From: Pontibacter ramchanderi
Lineage (GTDB): Bacteria; Bacteroidota; Bacteroidia; Cytophagales; Hymenobacteraceae
Assembly: GCF_002846395.1 (NCBI RefSeq)
Contig: NZ_PJMU01000002.1
Span: forward strand, 434,001-498,000
Reading direction: 5' to 3'
Length of the DNA stretch: 64,000 nt
This document shows, in pieces, positions 18,708 through 27,845 of this stretch. Position numbers and translations under genes: made by a program. Within the stretch, counting starts at the first letter, position 1. Every line of letters starts with the position of its first letter. The notes beneath the pieces are model-generated. The model was not told the DNA's origin and made no database searches. It saw only the letters and a program-made list of their open reading frames with translations.

Positions 18708-18724
18708 TAGAGGGGTTGCTCAAA

Positions 18725-19600
18725 CTATAATATCTCCATCGTGAAGGTTCGCTCAAACACATGCTTGGGGCTCAACAGGTTGATACCCTCCTTTTTATCG
18801 ATTTCGCCAGACTCTCCGTCGCGCCCCGCTATACCGCACCAGGGCTCGATACACACATAAGGCGATGGCCCCGGCTTTGCCCAAATGCCCAGGTATGGAA
18901 AGCCCTCGAAGGTCATTTCGATGCGGCGCTGGTTAGTGCGGCTGCCCAGTGAGAGTTTGTCTGAGTTCAGGCTTTTGAACACCAGCGCGTCTTTCTCAAA
19001 ATAGCTGTGCTTGAGGGGCAGCACCCGCTCGTGCTCCAGCACTTTTTCGGTGTCGCCACTCTGCAGACCTCCATCGGTGAGCAGGTAACGGTGCAGGGTT
19101 TCTTCCTTTTCAAACTCAATAAAGTAGTCCTCGTAGCGCTCGCCGCCATAAAATGGCACATTAAAGCCCGGATGTCCTCCAATAGAAAAGTACATTCCTT
19201 TCTTATCTCGGTTGAGCACCTGGTTGGTGACCGAAAGCTTGTTGTTCTCGAGCTTGTAGGCGATCAGAAGCCTGAATTTGAATGGGTATACCTGTAAGGT
19301 CTCCTCGTCGTCTTCCAGCTCAAACACCAGCTTGTCTTCTTCCTCCTCTATCAGTTTAAACTCCTTGTGCCGGGCAAAACCATGGCGCTTCAAGGCAAAA
19401 ATCTCGTCTTCGTAGGTATAGGTTCCTTCGGGCAACTCGCCCACGATCGGGAAAAGGTTGGGCGCGTGACTCCCCCAGATTTCCGGGTCGGCCTGCCAAA
19501 TAAACTCCAGCCCCTCGTCGAGCTTAACAAAGTGCTGCAACTCGGCGCCTTTGCTCTCAACGCCCACTTTAAAGTTATAATTCTGCAAATAATATAGCAT
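18725..19600 (-). CDS. Aldose 1-epimerase family protein
   Basis: Galactose-mutarotase-like enzyme interconverting sugar anomers, probably cytosolic. 291 residues of beta-rich sequence with the expected active-site pieces: HGFARHKEF, SIGGHPGFNVPF (catalytic His) and YVCIEPWCGIAG (catalytic Glu). It resembles the LacX/YeaD branch more than classic GalM. The stop of the NadR-like kinase gene is 14 bases upstream, so the two are probably cotranscribed. Substrate unknown. Confidence 0.9.
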   Translation of the reverse strand: MLYYLQNYNFKVGVESKGAELQHFVKLDEGLEFIWQADPEIWGSHAPNLFPIVGELPEGTYTYEDEIFALKRHGFARHKEFKLIEEEEDKLVFELEDDEETLQVYPFKFRLLIAYKLENNKLSVTNQVLNRDKKGMYFSIGGHPGFNVPFYGGERYEDYFIEFEKEETLHRYLLTDGGLQSGDTEKVLEHERVLPLKHSYFEKDALVFKSLNSDKLSLGSRTNQRRIEMTFEGFPYLGIWAKPGPSPYVCIEPWCGIAGRDGESGEIDKKEGINLLSPKHVFERTFTMEIL

Positions 19601-19614
19601 GGCCAGGTATAGGT

Positions 19615-20136
19615 TTAGGTGTGTTGTCGGAGCAACGCATCGACACGCCCGATCGCTTTTTCGAGCCGCGCTTCGTGCTGTCCGCTGATCTCCAGAAAAG
19701 GCACCCCGAGCGCCTCCAGTTCCCGCTTATACCAATCATAAAAAAACTGGCGCAAGTGCGGATGCTCCCGTTGCGGATCAGGCTCCCACGGCAAATCAAC
19801 GCCCATGAGCAGGTAAAGGTTGTAGTCCTGCTGCTTTAGTTTTTGCAGCACCCAGTCGGGGCACATCCCGAAAGCGTGCTCGCTCCAGATCTTGATCACC
19901 AGCAGGTCGGTGTCGGAGAACAGAATGCGGTTTGCCTCTTGCTCAATTTGCTCCTCCAAGTCTAGTTGTCCCCGTGCGATTGTCTCCAAATCCTGCAAGG
20001 TATAGGGCCTGGCCAAGTCTTCGATGTAAGTGCGGGCGTACTCTGGCACCCACACTGTGTTGTAGTGCGCGGCCAACTGCTGCGACAGCGTGGATTTACC
20101 CGTGGACTCAGGCCCTGTAATGGCGACTTTCAGCAT
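19615..20136 (-). CDS. NadR-like P-loop kinase/ATPase
   Basis: 173-residue P-loop protein resembling the ribosylnicotinamide-kinase domain of NadR. Walker A is GPESTGKST near residue 8, followed by VPEYARTYIEDL, a motif shared with NadR kinase domains. The ATG at 20136 is preferred; a longer TTG start is possible. There is no nucleotidyltransferase or DNA-binding domain, so it is the kinase part only. With a PnuC-family transporter nearby and a TPP-controlled receptor, the substrate could be nicotinamide riboside or thiamine; the sequence does not decide. Confidence 0.85.
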   Translation of the reverse strand: MLKVAITGPESTGKSTLSQQLAAHYNTVWVPEYARTYIEDLARPYTLQDLETIARGQLDLEEQIEQEANRILFSDTDLLVIKIWSEHAFGMCPDWVLQKLKQQDYNLYLLMGVDLPWEPDPQREHPHLRQFFYDWYKRELEALGVPFLEISGQHEARLEKAIGRVDALLRQHT

Positions 20137-20140
20137 ACAA

Positions 20141-20148
20141 CAAAGGTA
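20141..20148 (-). promoter_or_regulatory. Putative -7 box next to NadR-like start
   Basis: TACCTTTG on the minus strand ends four bases before the ATG at 20136; a transcript from it would be leaderless. The upstream lipoprotein gene has its own terminator, so a promoter is needed here. Confidence 0.4.
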
Positions 20149-20190
20149 TAGCAATTATGCTGAAAGTCACGACCGGAAGGTATACCACAA

Positions 20191-20228
20191 AAACAGCCAC
20201 CCACAGGAAACCCCGCGGGTGGCTGTTT
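20191..20228 (-). terminator. Terminator of lipoprotein gene
   Basis: AAACAGCCACCC (20191-20202) pairs with GGGTGGCTGTTT (20217-20228). Confidence 0.87.
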
Positions 20229-20253
20229 AGCTTGTCAGCTCAGGCTGCTGGTT

Positions 20254-21210
20254 TTATTCTTCGCAGTGGTTTTCGTCGATCCAGTCGCCAATGGTGCTCG
20301 CAGCCGTCTGCAGATCGCAGATGGATGACCCATCCGTGTAATAAGCTGCGATACAGGTATAAGCATTGCGCACCGACTCAGGAAGCATGGTGAAATAATC
20401 GGCCCAGGCAATGCCCTGCTCCATCGCACTCAGTACCAGGGCGCCTGCCTGGAATAGTGCTTTCGCTTCGGCTGTGGTGGCTGGCAATGTGTGCTTTCCT
20501 TTCTCTAACTTCTTGTTGCCAACGTAAATACACTCCACGCCGGCTGGCCAGTTTTTACCCATGTTGCCTTTGTTGAAGTAGCGTCCTTGCGAGAATGAGC
20601 ACACCTCCACCGGGTTGCAATAGTCTTCGCAGGTTCCGATGGCGCCCCTGTTGCATTGTATCTCTCTTGGTCCACCGGTTTTTACCAGCACATTGGCTCC
20701 ACTCAACAGGGTACCGTCGGTTAGTTTGAATGAGAAGGACGCTTTGTTGGCTTTCAGAATGTCATCGAGTTCGCCTTTCATCTCGAACTTCACAATACCG
20801 GTTTCCACAACGCCGGGTGCCGTGCAACTACCGTCAGAGTAACCCAGCACAAAGCCGTTGCCATACGCGTCAAGCTGCCCTGCCACATAGGTTTCACCAG
20901 CCACCGTAATTGTTGCATGGGTAATGCTGCCCTCAGCAAGGCATACAGGTTTCTCCTCGCAGTCCAGCAACTCCAGATTCAGATGGCTTAAACCATACGG
21001 GGCGCTACCGCCCTTTACTGTAAAGGACCAGGCATCGCCGTCATAGCTTAAGCAGCTCAAACCGAAGCCGCCCAGGGTTGCCTGGTATTCATTCAAGGAT
21101 GTGCTGCTAAGCGAGGATGTGGGGTTTACATCATCGCTCTCCTTCCTACAAGCAACTGCCACGAAAGCAAACAGGAAAAACAGGAACGAGTACTTCAATA
21201 GTTTTTTCAT
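20254..21210 (-). CDS. Hypothetical lipoprotein, Cys-rich
   Basis: 318 residues. The N-terminus (MKKLLKYSFLFFLFAFVAVAC) is a lipoprotein signal with the acylated Cys about residue 21, followed by a charged, Ser-rich linker. The mature part carries more than ten Cys, suggesting disulfides. A segment from about residue 200 (CSFSQGRYFNKGNMGKNWP ... IYVGNKKLEKG) resembles the TQGYW/VGG-type modules found in large Bacteroidetes surface proteins; this is a loose resemblance. No enzymatic motif. The gene is monocistronic, with an AT-rich upstream region. Confidence 0.82.
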   Translation of the reverse strand: MKKLLKYSFLFFLFAFVAVACRKESDDVNPTSSLSSTSLNEYQATLGGFGLSCLSYDGDAWSFTVKGGSAPYGLSHLNLELLDCEEKPVCLAEGSITHATITVAGETYVAGQLDAYGNGFVLGYSDGSCTAPGVVETGIVKFEMKGELDDILKANKASFSFKLTDGTLLSGANVLVKTGGPREIQCNRGAIGTCEDYCNPVEVCSFSQGRYFNKGNMGKNWPAGVECIYVGNKKLEKGKHTLPATTAEAKALFQAGALVLSAMEQGIAWADYFTMLPESVRNAYTCIAAYYTDGSSICDLQTAASTIGDWIDENHCEE

Positions 21211-21589
21211 ACGATTTTAAGGGTTATAATTAATTATGGATTTTTCTCAGAGTAGGCAGCAGAAGCAACAGGATGTCCTGTTTAAGGAATTGACTTTGAT
21301 CTTGCCTTATCTTTAAGTCACTTGCAGGTAGTTGTACGGAGGGGATATACTTATATATAATATATTAAATATTATTTTGTATTATATATAAATACAAGGG
21401 TGAATATTTACAATTCGGGGGTGAATGGATTTTAGTGGAGAGTTTAGGAATGTTGTGACTGAAGGACAACAATTATTTTGCATCATTCCCATATATAAAA
21501 ATACTTCCACCTGTAGGTGCAATAAAAAAGGATGCATTATACCTAATGCATCCTTTTCAATACTGCCTGCCAGTTAAGACAGGTATCTC
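21211..21589. other. AT-rich intergenic region
   Basis: No gene seen. A very AT-rich tract at about 21346-21402 (repeated TATATA/TATTA words) lies upstream of the lipoprotein gene and probably contains its promoter. The right end holds the terminator of the next minus-strand gene. Confidence 0.6.
21525..21558 (-). terminator. Terminator of small hypothetical gene
   Basis: AAAAGGATGCATTA (21526-21539) pairs with TAATGCATCCTTTT (21544-21557), with a four-base loop. Confidence 0.88.
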
Positions 21590-21766
21590 CTAATTCTCTG
21601 TGAAGCTATAATCGTAAAAATTATACACTTCTACCTCTTTGGGGTGCTTATCGCCGTGCTGGCGCAGCAACAGGCGCTTGGGGCTTTCGTCCGGAGACTC
21701 GTAGCCCCACTTCATACGGTTCTCGTACTTGAGTTCGTCTGGCAATTCAATCTTGCGGTTCATCAT
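21590..21766 (-). CDS. Small conserved-looking hypothetical protein
   Basis: 58 residues from the ATG at 21766 (or 57 from 21763), strongly charged and Tyr-rich: starts MMNRKIELPDELKYENRMKW and ends NFYDYSFTEN. No signal or membrane segment. A longer in-frame start would add residues from a poorly coding leader. The clear terminator after it supports expression. Function unknown. Confidence 0.6.
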   Translation of the reverse strand: MMNRKIELPDELKYENRMKWGYESPDESPKRLLLRQHGDKHPKEVEVYNFYDYSFTEN

Positions 21767-21912
21767 ACATAGTGTCGTTGTAGCGTGGAACATAGGTACT
21801 CGCATACTTTGGCGCACTAAAATTCAACTATTGCCTCAGCTACACTCATGTACGGCACATATTGTGCCATGACTGAACACTATAGAAACATAAAACAGGA
21901 TATTTTTGATAA

Positions 21913-22536
21913 TTACTTTGTAACAGGAGCTAGAGCTTCCTTTTCCATATCCCGCTTCCAATCGAAATACCCTATGGTTGCCAGAATAAGGAAGATGAAG
22001 TATAAGAGCGCCGTCAGGTATAACTCTTTGTAGGTGAACACGCCTATGTAAACCACGTCCACGGCTAGCCATACCAGCCAGTTCTCCAGGCGCTTCTTGG
22101 CCATCATCCAGTAAGCCATCAAACTCACAGCGGTTGTGCCCGAATCGGTATACGACAGGTCGGCATCGGTATAATTGTCAAGGAAATAGCCCAAGCTGGC
22201 CGTGAAGGCCAACACCAGAGCAATCATGATCCAGAACTCCCGCTGCCCCACCCGGGTAACTTTGCGCTCGGTGTGTCCTTTGCCGCCATACAGCCATTCG
22301 TACCAACCATAAAAACTCGTGATGATATAGAAGGCATTCAACCCCATGTCGGCATAGAGGCGGGCATCGTAGAACACAAATACGTAAGCCGTTACGCTTA
22401 CCACACTCACTGGCCAGGTCCAGATATTCTGGCGGGCCGCCAGCCAGACCCCGGCTATACCTGTGATCACCCCTATCACCTCGACCAGGCTCATGGCCTG
22501 CAGTGCCCCTGTTATGCTGTTGTAAAAATCTGTCAT
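21913..22536 (-). CDS. PnuC/PnuT-family vitamin transporter
   Basis: 207-residue inner-membrane protein with about seven hydrophobic helices. Family features include VEVIGVITGIAGVWLAARQNIWTWPV near the N-terminus, the FYGWYEWLYGG aromatic motif (about residue 78) and a basic C-terminal end DWKRDMEKE. PnuC proteins import nicotinamide riboside by facilitated diffusion; the PnuT branch imports thiamine. In this window the TPP-controlled TonB receptor and a NadR-like kinase are close, so thiamine is a reasonable alternative. No TPP riboswitch is seen upstream of this gene. Divergent from the rhodanese gene. Confidence 0.9.
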   Translation of the reverse strand: MTDFYNSITGALQAMSLVEVIGVITGIAGVWLAARQNIWTWPVSVVSVTAYVFVFYDARLYADMGLNAFYIITSFYGWYEWLYGGKGHTERKVTRVGQREFWIMIALVLAFTASLGYFLDNYTDADLSYTDSGTTAVSLMAYWMMAKKRLENWLVWLAVDVVYIGVFTYKELYLTALLYFIFLILATIGYFDWKRDMEKEALAPVTK

Positions 22537-22640
22537 CTATACCTGTGCAAACCCATGGATTGGGCTATTTTGTTGCTAAGTTTGCAAATCGAAACCAAAA
22601 CGCCAAAGTTAAAGGTATAGCACAAGCAGGAGAGCTTAAG

Positions 22641-22958
22641 ATGGACGAGATCACAGCACAGGAATTGAAAGAACGACTTGGCCGCAGCGCTGCACTGCAG
22701 ATCGTGGACGTGCGGGAGCCCTCTGAGTTTGAGATCTGCAACCTGGGAGGCGAACTTATACCCTTGGGGGAGTTACCAAAACAGGTCAACCGCATCCGCC
22801 GCGATATACCAGTGGTAATGGTCTGCCACCATGGGTTTCGCAGCGCACAGGCCATTAACTACCTCACCCAACGCCTCGGCTACGACAACCTGCTCAACCT
22901 CAAAGGCGGCATCCATGCCTGGGCCACGCAGGTAGACCCTACCATGCAGGTATACTAG
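22641..22958 (+). CDS. Single-domain rhodanese-like protein
   Basis: 105-residue cytosolic rhodanese. Visible: LQIVDVREPSEFEICNL at the start of the domain, the active-site loop VMVCHHGFRSAQA with the catalytic Cys, and a C-terminal LNLKGGIHAWATQVD. Such proteins move sulfane sulfur, for example for thiolation or detoxification; the acceptor is unknown. ATG at 22641 is chosen because a longer upstream frame has no rhodanese resemblance and overlaps the pnuC start region. Confidence 0.9.
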   Translation: MDEITAQELKERLGRSAALQIVDVREPSEFEICNLGGELIPLGELPKQVNRIRRDIPVVMVCHHGFRSAQAINYLTQRLGYDNLLNLKGGIHAWATQVDPTMQVY

Positions 22959-23111
22959 GTATAGACTACTTATTTCTCTTAATTTTAGGAACGACTATAC
23001 CTTTTCATATGCTTTTCTATACCTGAATTTCAGCGGTGTTTTCCCTCAAACTATACCGCAGGCAGGAATTTTATAGCATGTCGCGAATAATTTTCTCGTA
23101 CCTCTTGCTAA

Positions 23112-24641
<1,530 letters not shown>

Positions 24642-24660
24642 TTATTTTGGTGCTATAAGG

Positions 24661-24707
24661 AAAGAAGAAGTAGGTTGGCTTTTGTTAACCTACTTCTTCT
24701 TTTTTAC
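24661..24707 (+). terminator. Terminator of guaB
   Basis: A 16-base perfect stem (24661-24676 with 24687-24702; core GAAGTAGGTT) followed by T residues. Confidence 0.92.
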
Positions 24708-24745
24708 GTTATGCAAGTTGTTCTTTCAAAACTCACCTTGACAAC

Positions 24746-26920
24746 TTGGCCAAAGAGCAAAAAATTTTCTTACCTTACAAACTAATAAAGTCTCGGGCAA
24801 GCCATTTTCTGTCGCCAATAAAACTAAGCACGGTTTTCCGTTTTATGCTTTATAGAACCAACGCAAAATCTCTGTTTATTACCTCCGCCCTGATCAGCTG
24901 GTCACTCCTGCTGGCCAATGTGCTGTTGGCGGCAGAGAGCATGCACCGGGGCAGCTCCAATGCGCTGAATCTGCCTTTTGTCAACAACTTCCTGATCGTT
25001 GTCTTCATTATTTCCGTTTTTGGTTTCCAACGCCTGAGCGCCGACAACCTGAAGGGAATCGATTTTATTGGCTACCTCTGGAACATTTTCGCCAAAGGAG
25101 GTATAGCAGCCTATCTAAGCATTGCCCTCTACATGGTATATCGGGTGGTCACCAACTACTCCAGCATGCAGTCGCCGTTGCTGCTGCATATGGTCTACCA
25201 GGTTAACTTCGGCTTGCTGGTGCTGTTCCTGGCAAAGGCCTTCTATGTGTGGCGGCAGCTGATCCTCTACCACAAGAACAAGTTTATCCAGATCGCCTGG
25301 GACTGGTACGAGATTTTGCTTTTCGCCACGCTGGTACTCACGTTACTCAACTTCAATTACAGCAGCCTGATCTTCCTGCCTTTGCTAGGACTGATCGGCC
25401 TGTATACCTTGTTCCTGTGCACCAACCTGAAGTGGGTCGCCTACCTTACTTTCAATAAAAAGGGCCGGTCACTCATCCTGTTGGTGGCTATCCTGTTGGC
25501 CTGCTATATTTTCGCCGACTTCTTCCATGGCTTTGCCGACAGTCCGCTGCTCGTTATCGACTACTCAGACGTGGGCTTTTTGCTCTTGGCCATGTTCTTT
25601 GTGGCACTCTATACCTTTGCGGCTTTCCTGGTAGCGCTTTTCAGCCTCCCCACTTCCAGCGTGTTTGAACAGAAGAGCGAAGACCTGCTCAACTTCCAAC
25701 GCCTGAGCCAGTCGATACAGCAGGGCCAGAGTGAGAAGCAGGTATACGACATGCTCTTCGAGAGTACCGTGAAGGCCGCCGACGCCAGCGCAGCCTGGCT
25801 GGAGGTGTTTAAAGGAGAGAAAAAGGAGGAGGTAGAGCTCTGCCACCAGCTTACCATAGAAGAAGAGCAGATCAAGCGTATACGCCACCTGTTGCTGGCT
25901 TATAACATCCAGCACATCGACTACATCAACAACAACCTCGACCGTAACCCCGGCTTCCGGGACCTCACGCTGCCCTGGAAGTCGCTTATCATCCTGCCTA
26001 TCAAGTCGAAGAAGCACCTGTTCGGGGTGCTATACCTGCTGAAGGATATTGAGCAGGGTTTCGACAGGGAGACCGTGAACGTACTGCGCACTTTCACCAA
26101 CCAGACCATCCTCACGATTGAGAACCTGCGCCTGGTGCACGAGTCGCTGCAAAACGAGCGCTACAAAGAGGAGCTTAAAATTGCTTCGGTGGTGCAGGAC
26201 AGCCTCATACCTAAAAAATTCCCGAGCGACAGCTGGTTCGAGATCTCTACCTACGCCAAAGCCGCCAAAGAAGTGGGGGGCGACTTTTACGACTTCCTGC
26301 AACTGAGTGAGTCGCGCATTGCCATCATTATCGGCGACGTGTCGGGCAAGGGTATTTCGGCGGCCTTCCACATGGCCCAGATGAAGGGCATTTTCCATGG
26401 CCTGATGCAGCAGGATATGCCGCCAAGCGAGTTCATGAAACAGGCCAACAGCGCCCTGAGCCGCTGCCTCGAGAAAACTTCTTTTATCACTTCTGCGCTA
26501 TACATCATTGATTATCGCATGAAGGGCTTTATGTTTGCCCGCGCGGGCCACTGCCATACCTTGTATTACAACTCCATGATGGACGACACCTTCTATTTTC
26601 AGACGGATGGACTGGGACTTGGCATCATTCGTGATAAAAGTTATAACAATCACGTCCGGGAAATGTATTATGATTACAACCCGACCGATGTGATGGTGAT
26701 TTACACGGATGGCATTGTAGAGGCCCGCAGCCCGACCAACGAGGAGTACGGAGAGGACAGGCTGCGCTATATGCTCACCCAGACCTACCACCTGGAGGCC
26801 GAGGATATAAAGTACGCCATTATAAACGATCTGCAGGATTTTACAGGTCCCACAGAAAACCTATACGATGACCAGACACTGCTCGTCATCAAGTTTAAGC
26901 CGACTCAACCTAGTGAATAA
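24746..26920 (+). CDS. Membrane PP2C-type (RsbU/SpoIIE-like) phosphatase with GAF domain
   Basis: 724 residues. The N-terminal third has about seven or eight transmembrane helices with no known sensor motif; a GAF-like domain follows (about 325-470), then a short coiled linker and the PP2C phosphatase (about 485-720) with GGDFYDF, IIGDVSGKGISAAF, YTDGIVEAR and YDDQTLLVI, which bind the metal pair. Enzymes of this type dephosphorylate STAS anti-anti-sigma proteins, and such a gene follows 13 bases downstream. TTG 24746 gives the longest product; ATG 24845 would still keep all helices. Confidence 0.9.
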   Translation: MAKEQKIFLPYKLIKSRASHFLSPIKLSTVFRFMLYRTNAKSLFITSALISWSLLLANVLLAAESMHRGSSNALNLPFVNNFLIVVFIISVFGFQRLSADNLKGIDFIGYLWNIFAKGGIAAYLSIALYMVYRVVTNYSSMQSPLLLHMVYQVNFGLLVLFLAKAFYVWRQLILYHKNKFIQIAWDWYEILLFATLVLTLLNFNYSSLIFLPLLGLIGLYTLFLCTNLKWVAYLTFNKKGRSLILLVAILLACYIFADFFHGFADSPLLVIDYSDVGFLLLAMFFVALYTFAAFLVALFSLPTSSVFEQKSEDLLNFQRLSQSIQQGQSEKQVYDMLFESTVKAADASAAWLEVFKGEKKEEVELCHQLTIEEEQIKRIRHLLLAYNIQHIDYINNNLDRNPGFRDLTLPWKSLIILPIKSKKHLFGVLYLLKDIEQGFDRETVNVLRTFTNQTILTIENLRLVHESLQNERYKEELKIASVVQDSLIPKKFPSDSWFEISTYAKAAKEVGGDFYDFLQLSESRIAIIIGDVSGKGISAAFHMAQMKGIFHGLMQQDMPPSEFMKQANSALSRCLEKTSFITSALYIIDYRMKGFMFARAGHCHTLYYNSMMDDTFYFQTDGLGLGIIRDKSYNNHVREMYYDYNPTDVMVIYTDGIVEARSPTNEEYGEDRLRYMLTQTYHLEAEDIKYAIINDLQDFTGPTENLYDDQTLLVIKFKPTQPSE

Positions 26921-26933
26921 TTACACGTAAAGG

Positions 26934-27278
26934 ATGCCGATGAAAATTACTAACCAAATCAAAGACACAACGATCATCATCACCCTGGATGGTGAACTGG
27001 ACGCAAGCTCATCTGTCATGCTCGATGAAGCGCTTTCCGACCCCGAGATCATGACCTACAGCAAGATCCTGGTAGACTGCAAAGACCTGAACTACATCTC
27101 GTCTGCCGGCCTCGGGGTATTCATTTCGCACCTGCAGCGTTTTGAAGATGCACAGATCAAACTCATTTTTTACAACATGCAGGACAAAGTGCGCAACGTG
27201 TTCGAAATCCTGGGCCTCGACCTGCTCATGACCATCGTTTCGGATTACGAGGAAGCCATGACCATTGCTGATGAATAA
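26934..27278 (+). CDS. STAS-domain anti-sigma factor antagonist (RsbV/SpoIIAA-like)
   Basis: 114 residues forming one STAS domain. The segment LDGELDASSS and the phosphorylation loop NYISSAGLGVF are diagnostic; Ser57 aligns with the regulatory serine of SpoIIAA/RsbV. In the classic switch the unphosphorylated form captures the kinase and frees its target. The upstream PP2C phosphatase would dephosphorylate it and the overlapping downstream HATPase would phosphorylate it. Confidence 0.93.
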   Translation: MPMKITNQIKDTTIIITLDGELDASSSVMLDEALSDPEIMTYSKILVDCKDLNYISSAGLGVFISHLQRFEDAQIKLIFYNMQDKVRNVFEILGLDLLMTIVSDYEEAMTIADE

Positions 27279-27681
27279 TAAAATCACAGTAAGCTGTACT
27301 AAAAAAAATCTGAAGCAAATACGGGACTTCGTCACGGAGTATCTGGCAGCATACAGGCTGACAGATATCCTGATGAACCAGATCGTATTGGCTGTGGATG
27401 AGATATGCGCCAACCTCATCATCCATGCCAACCAGGAAGACCCGTCCAAAAACATTTCCCTCTCCATCACGGAGAAGGCAGGCATGCTCAAGTTCGAGAT
27501 CGTCGACAACGGAGTGGCCTTCCGCCGCTCCGAGTACAAGGAGCCCAACATCGAAGAGCACATCCGGGTCGGCAAAAAAGGGGGCGTGGGCATCGCGCTG
27601 GTCAACCGGATCATGGATCGTGTGGAGTTTGAGTCGAACGCCAGGCAAAACACCTGCTTCCTGTACAAAAAAATTAAATAG
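27271..27681 (+). CDS. RsbW/SpoIIAB-like ATP-binding anti-sigma kinase
   Basis: 136 residues, HATPase_c fold. N box VDEICANLIIHAN, G1 box IVDNGVAF and G2 box GKKGGVGIALVN are intact, so ATP binding and kinase activity are expected. The ATG at 27271 overlaps the STAS stop by eight bases, implying coupled translation. Together with the two preceding genes it forms a partner-switching module. No sigma-B-type sigma factor is adjacent, and Bacteroidetes generally lack sigma B, so the output protein is unknown. Confidence 0.92.
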   Translation: MNNKITVSCTKKNLKQIRDFVTEYLAAYRLTDILMNQIVLAVDEICANLIIHANQEDPSKNISLSITEKAGMLKFEIVDNGVAFRRSEYKEPNIEEHIRVGKKGGVGIALVNRIMDRVEFESNARQNTCFLYKKIK

Positions 27682-27845
27682 GGCTGAACTGCACACTTTT
27701 AGCGCCCCTGCTCCGTTATCCGGAACGAAATCGCATGCAATAGGATTATAGTGGTACTTTTTGGCTAATCTGTCAGAAAAATTAACTAAAATTGCATGAT
27801 CTGACCTCGTCAGGGCAAAACCAAGCGTTAGTTTATCATCTATTT

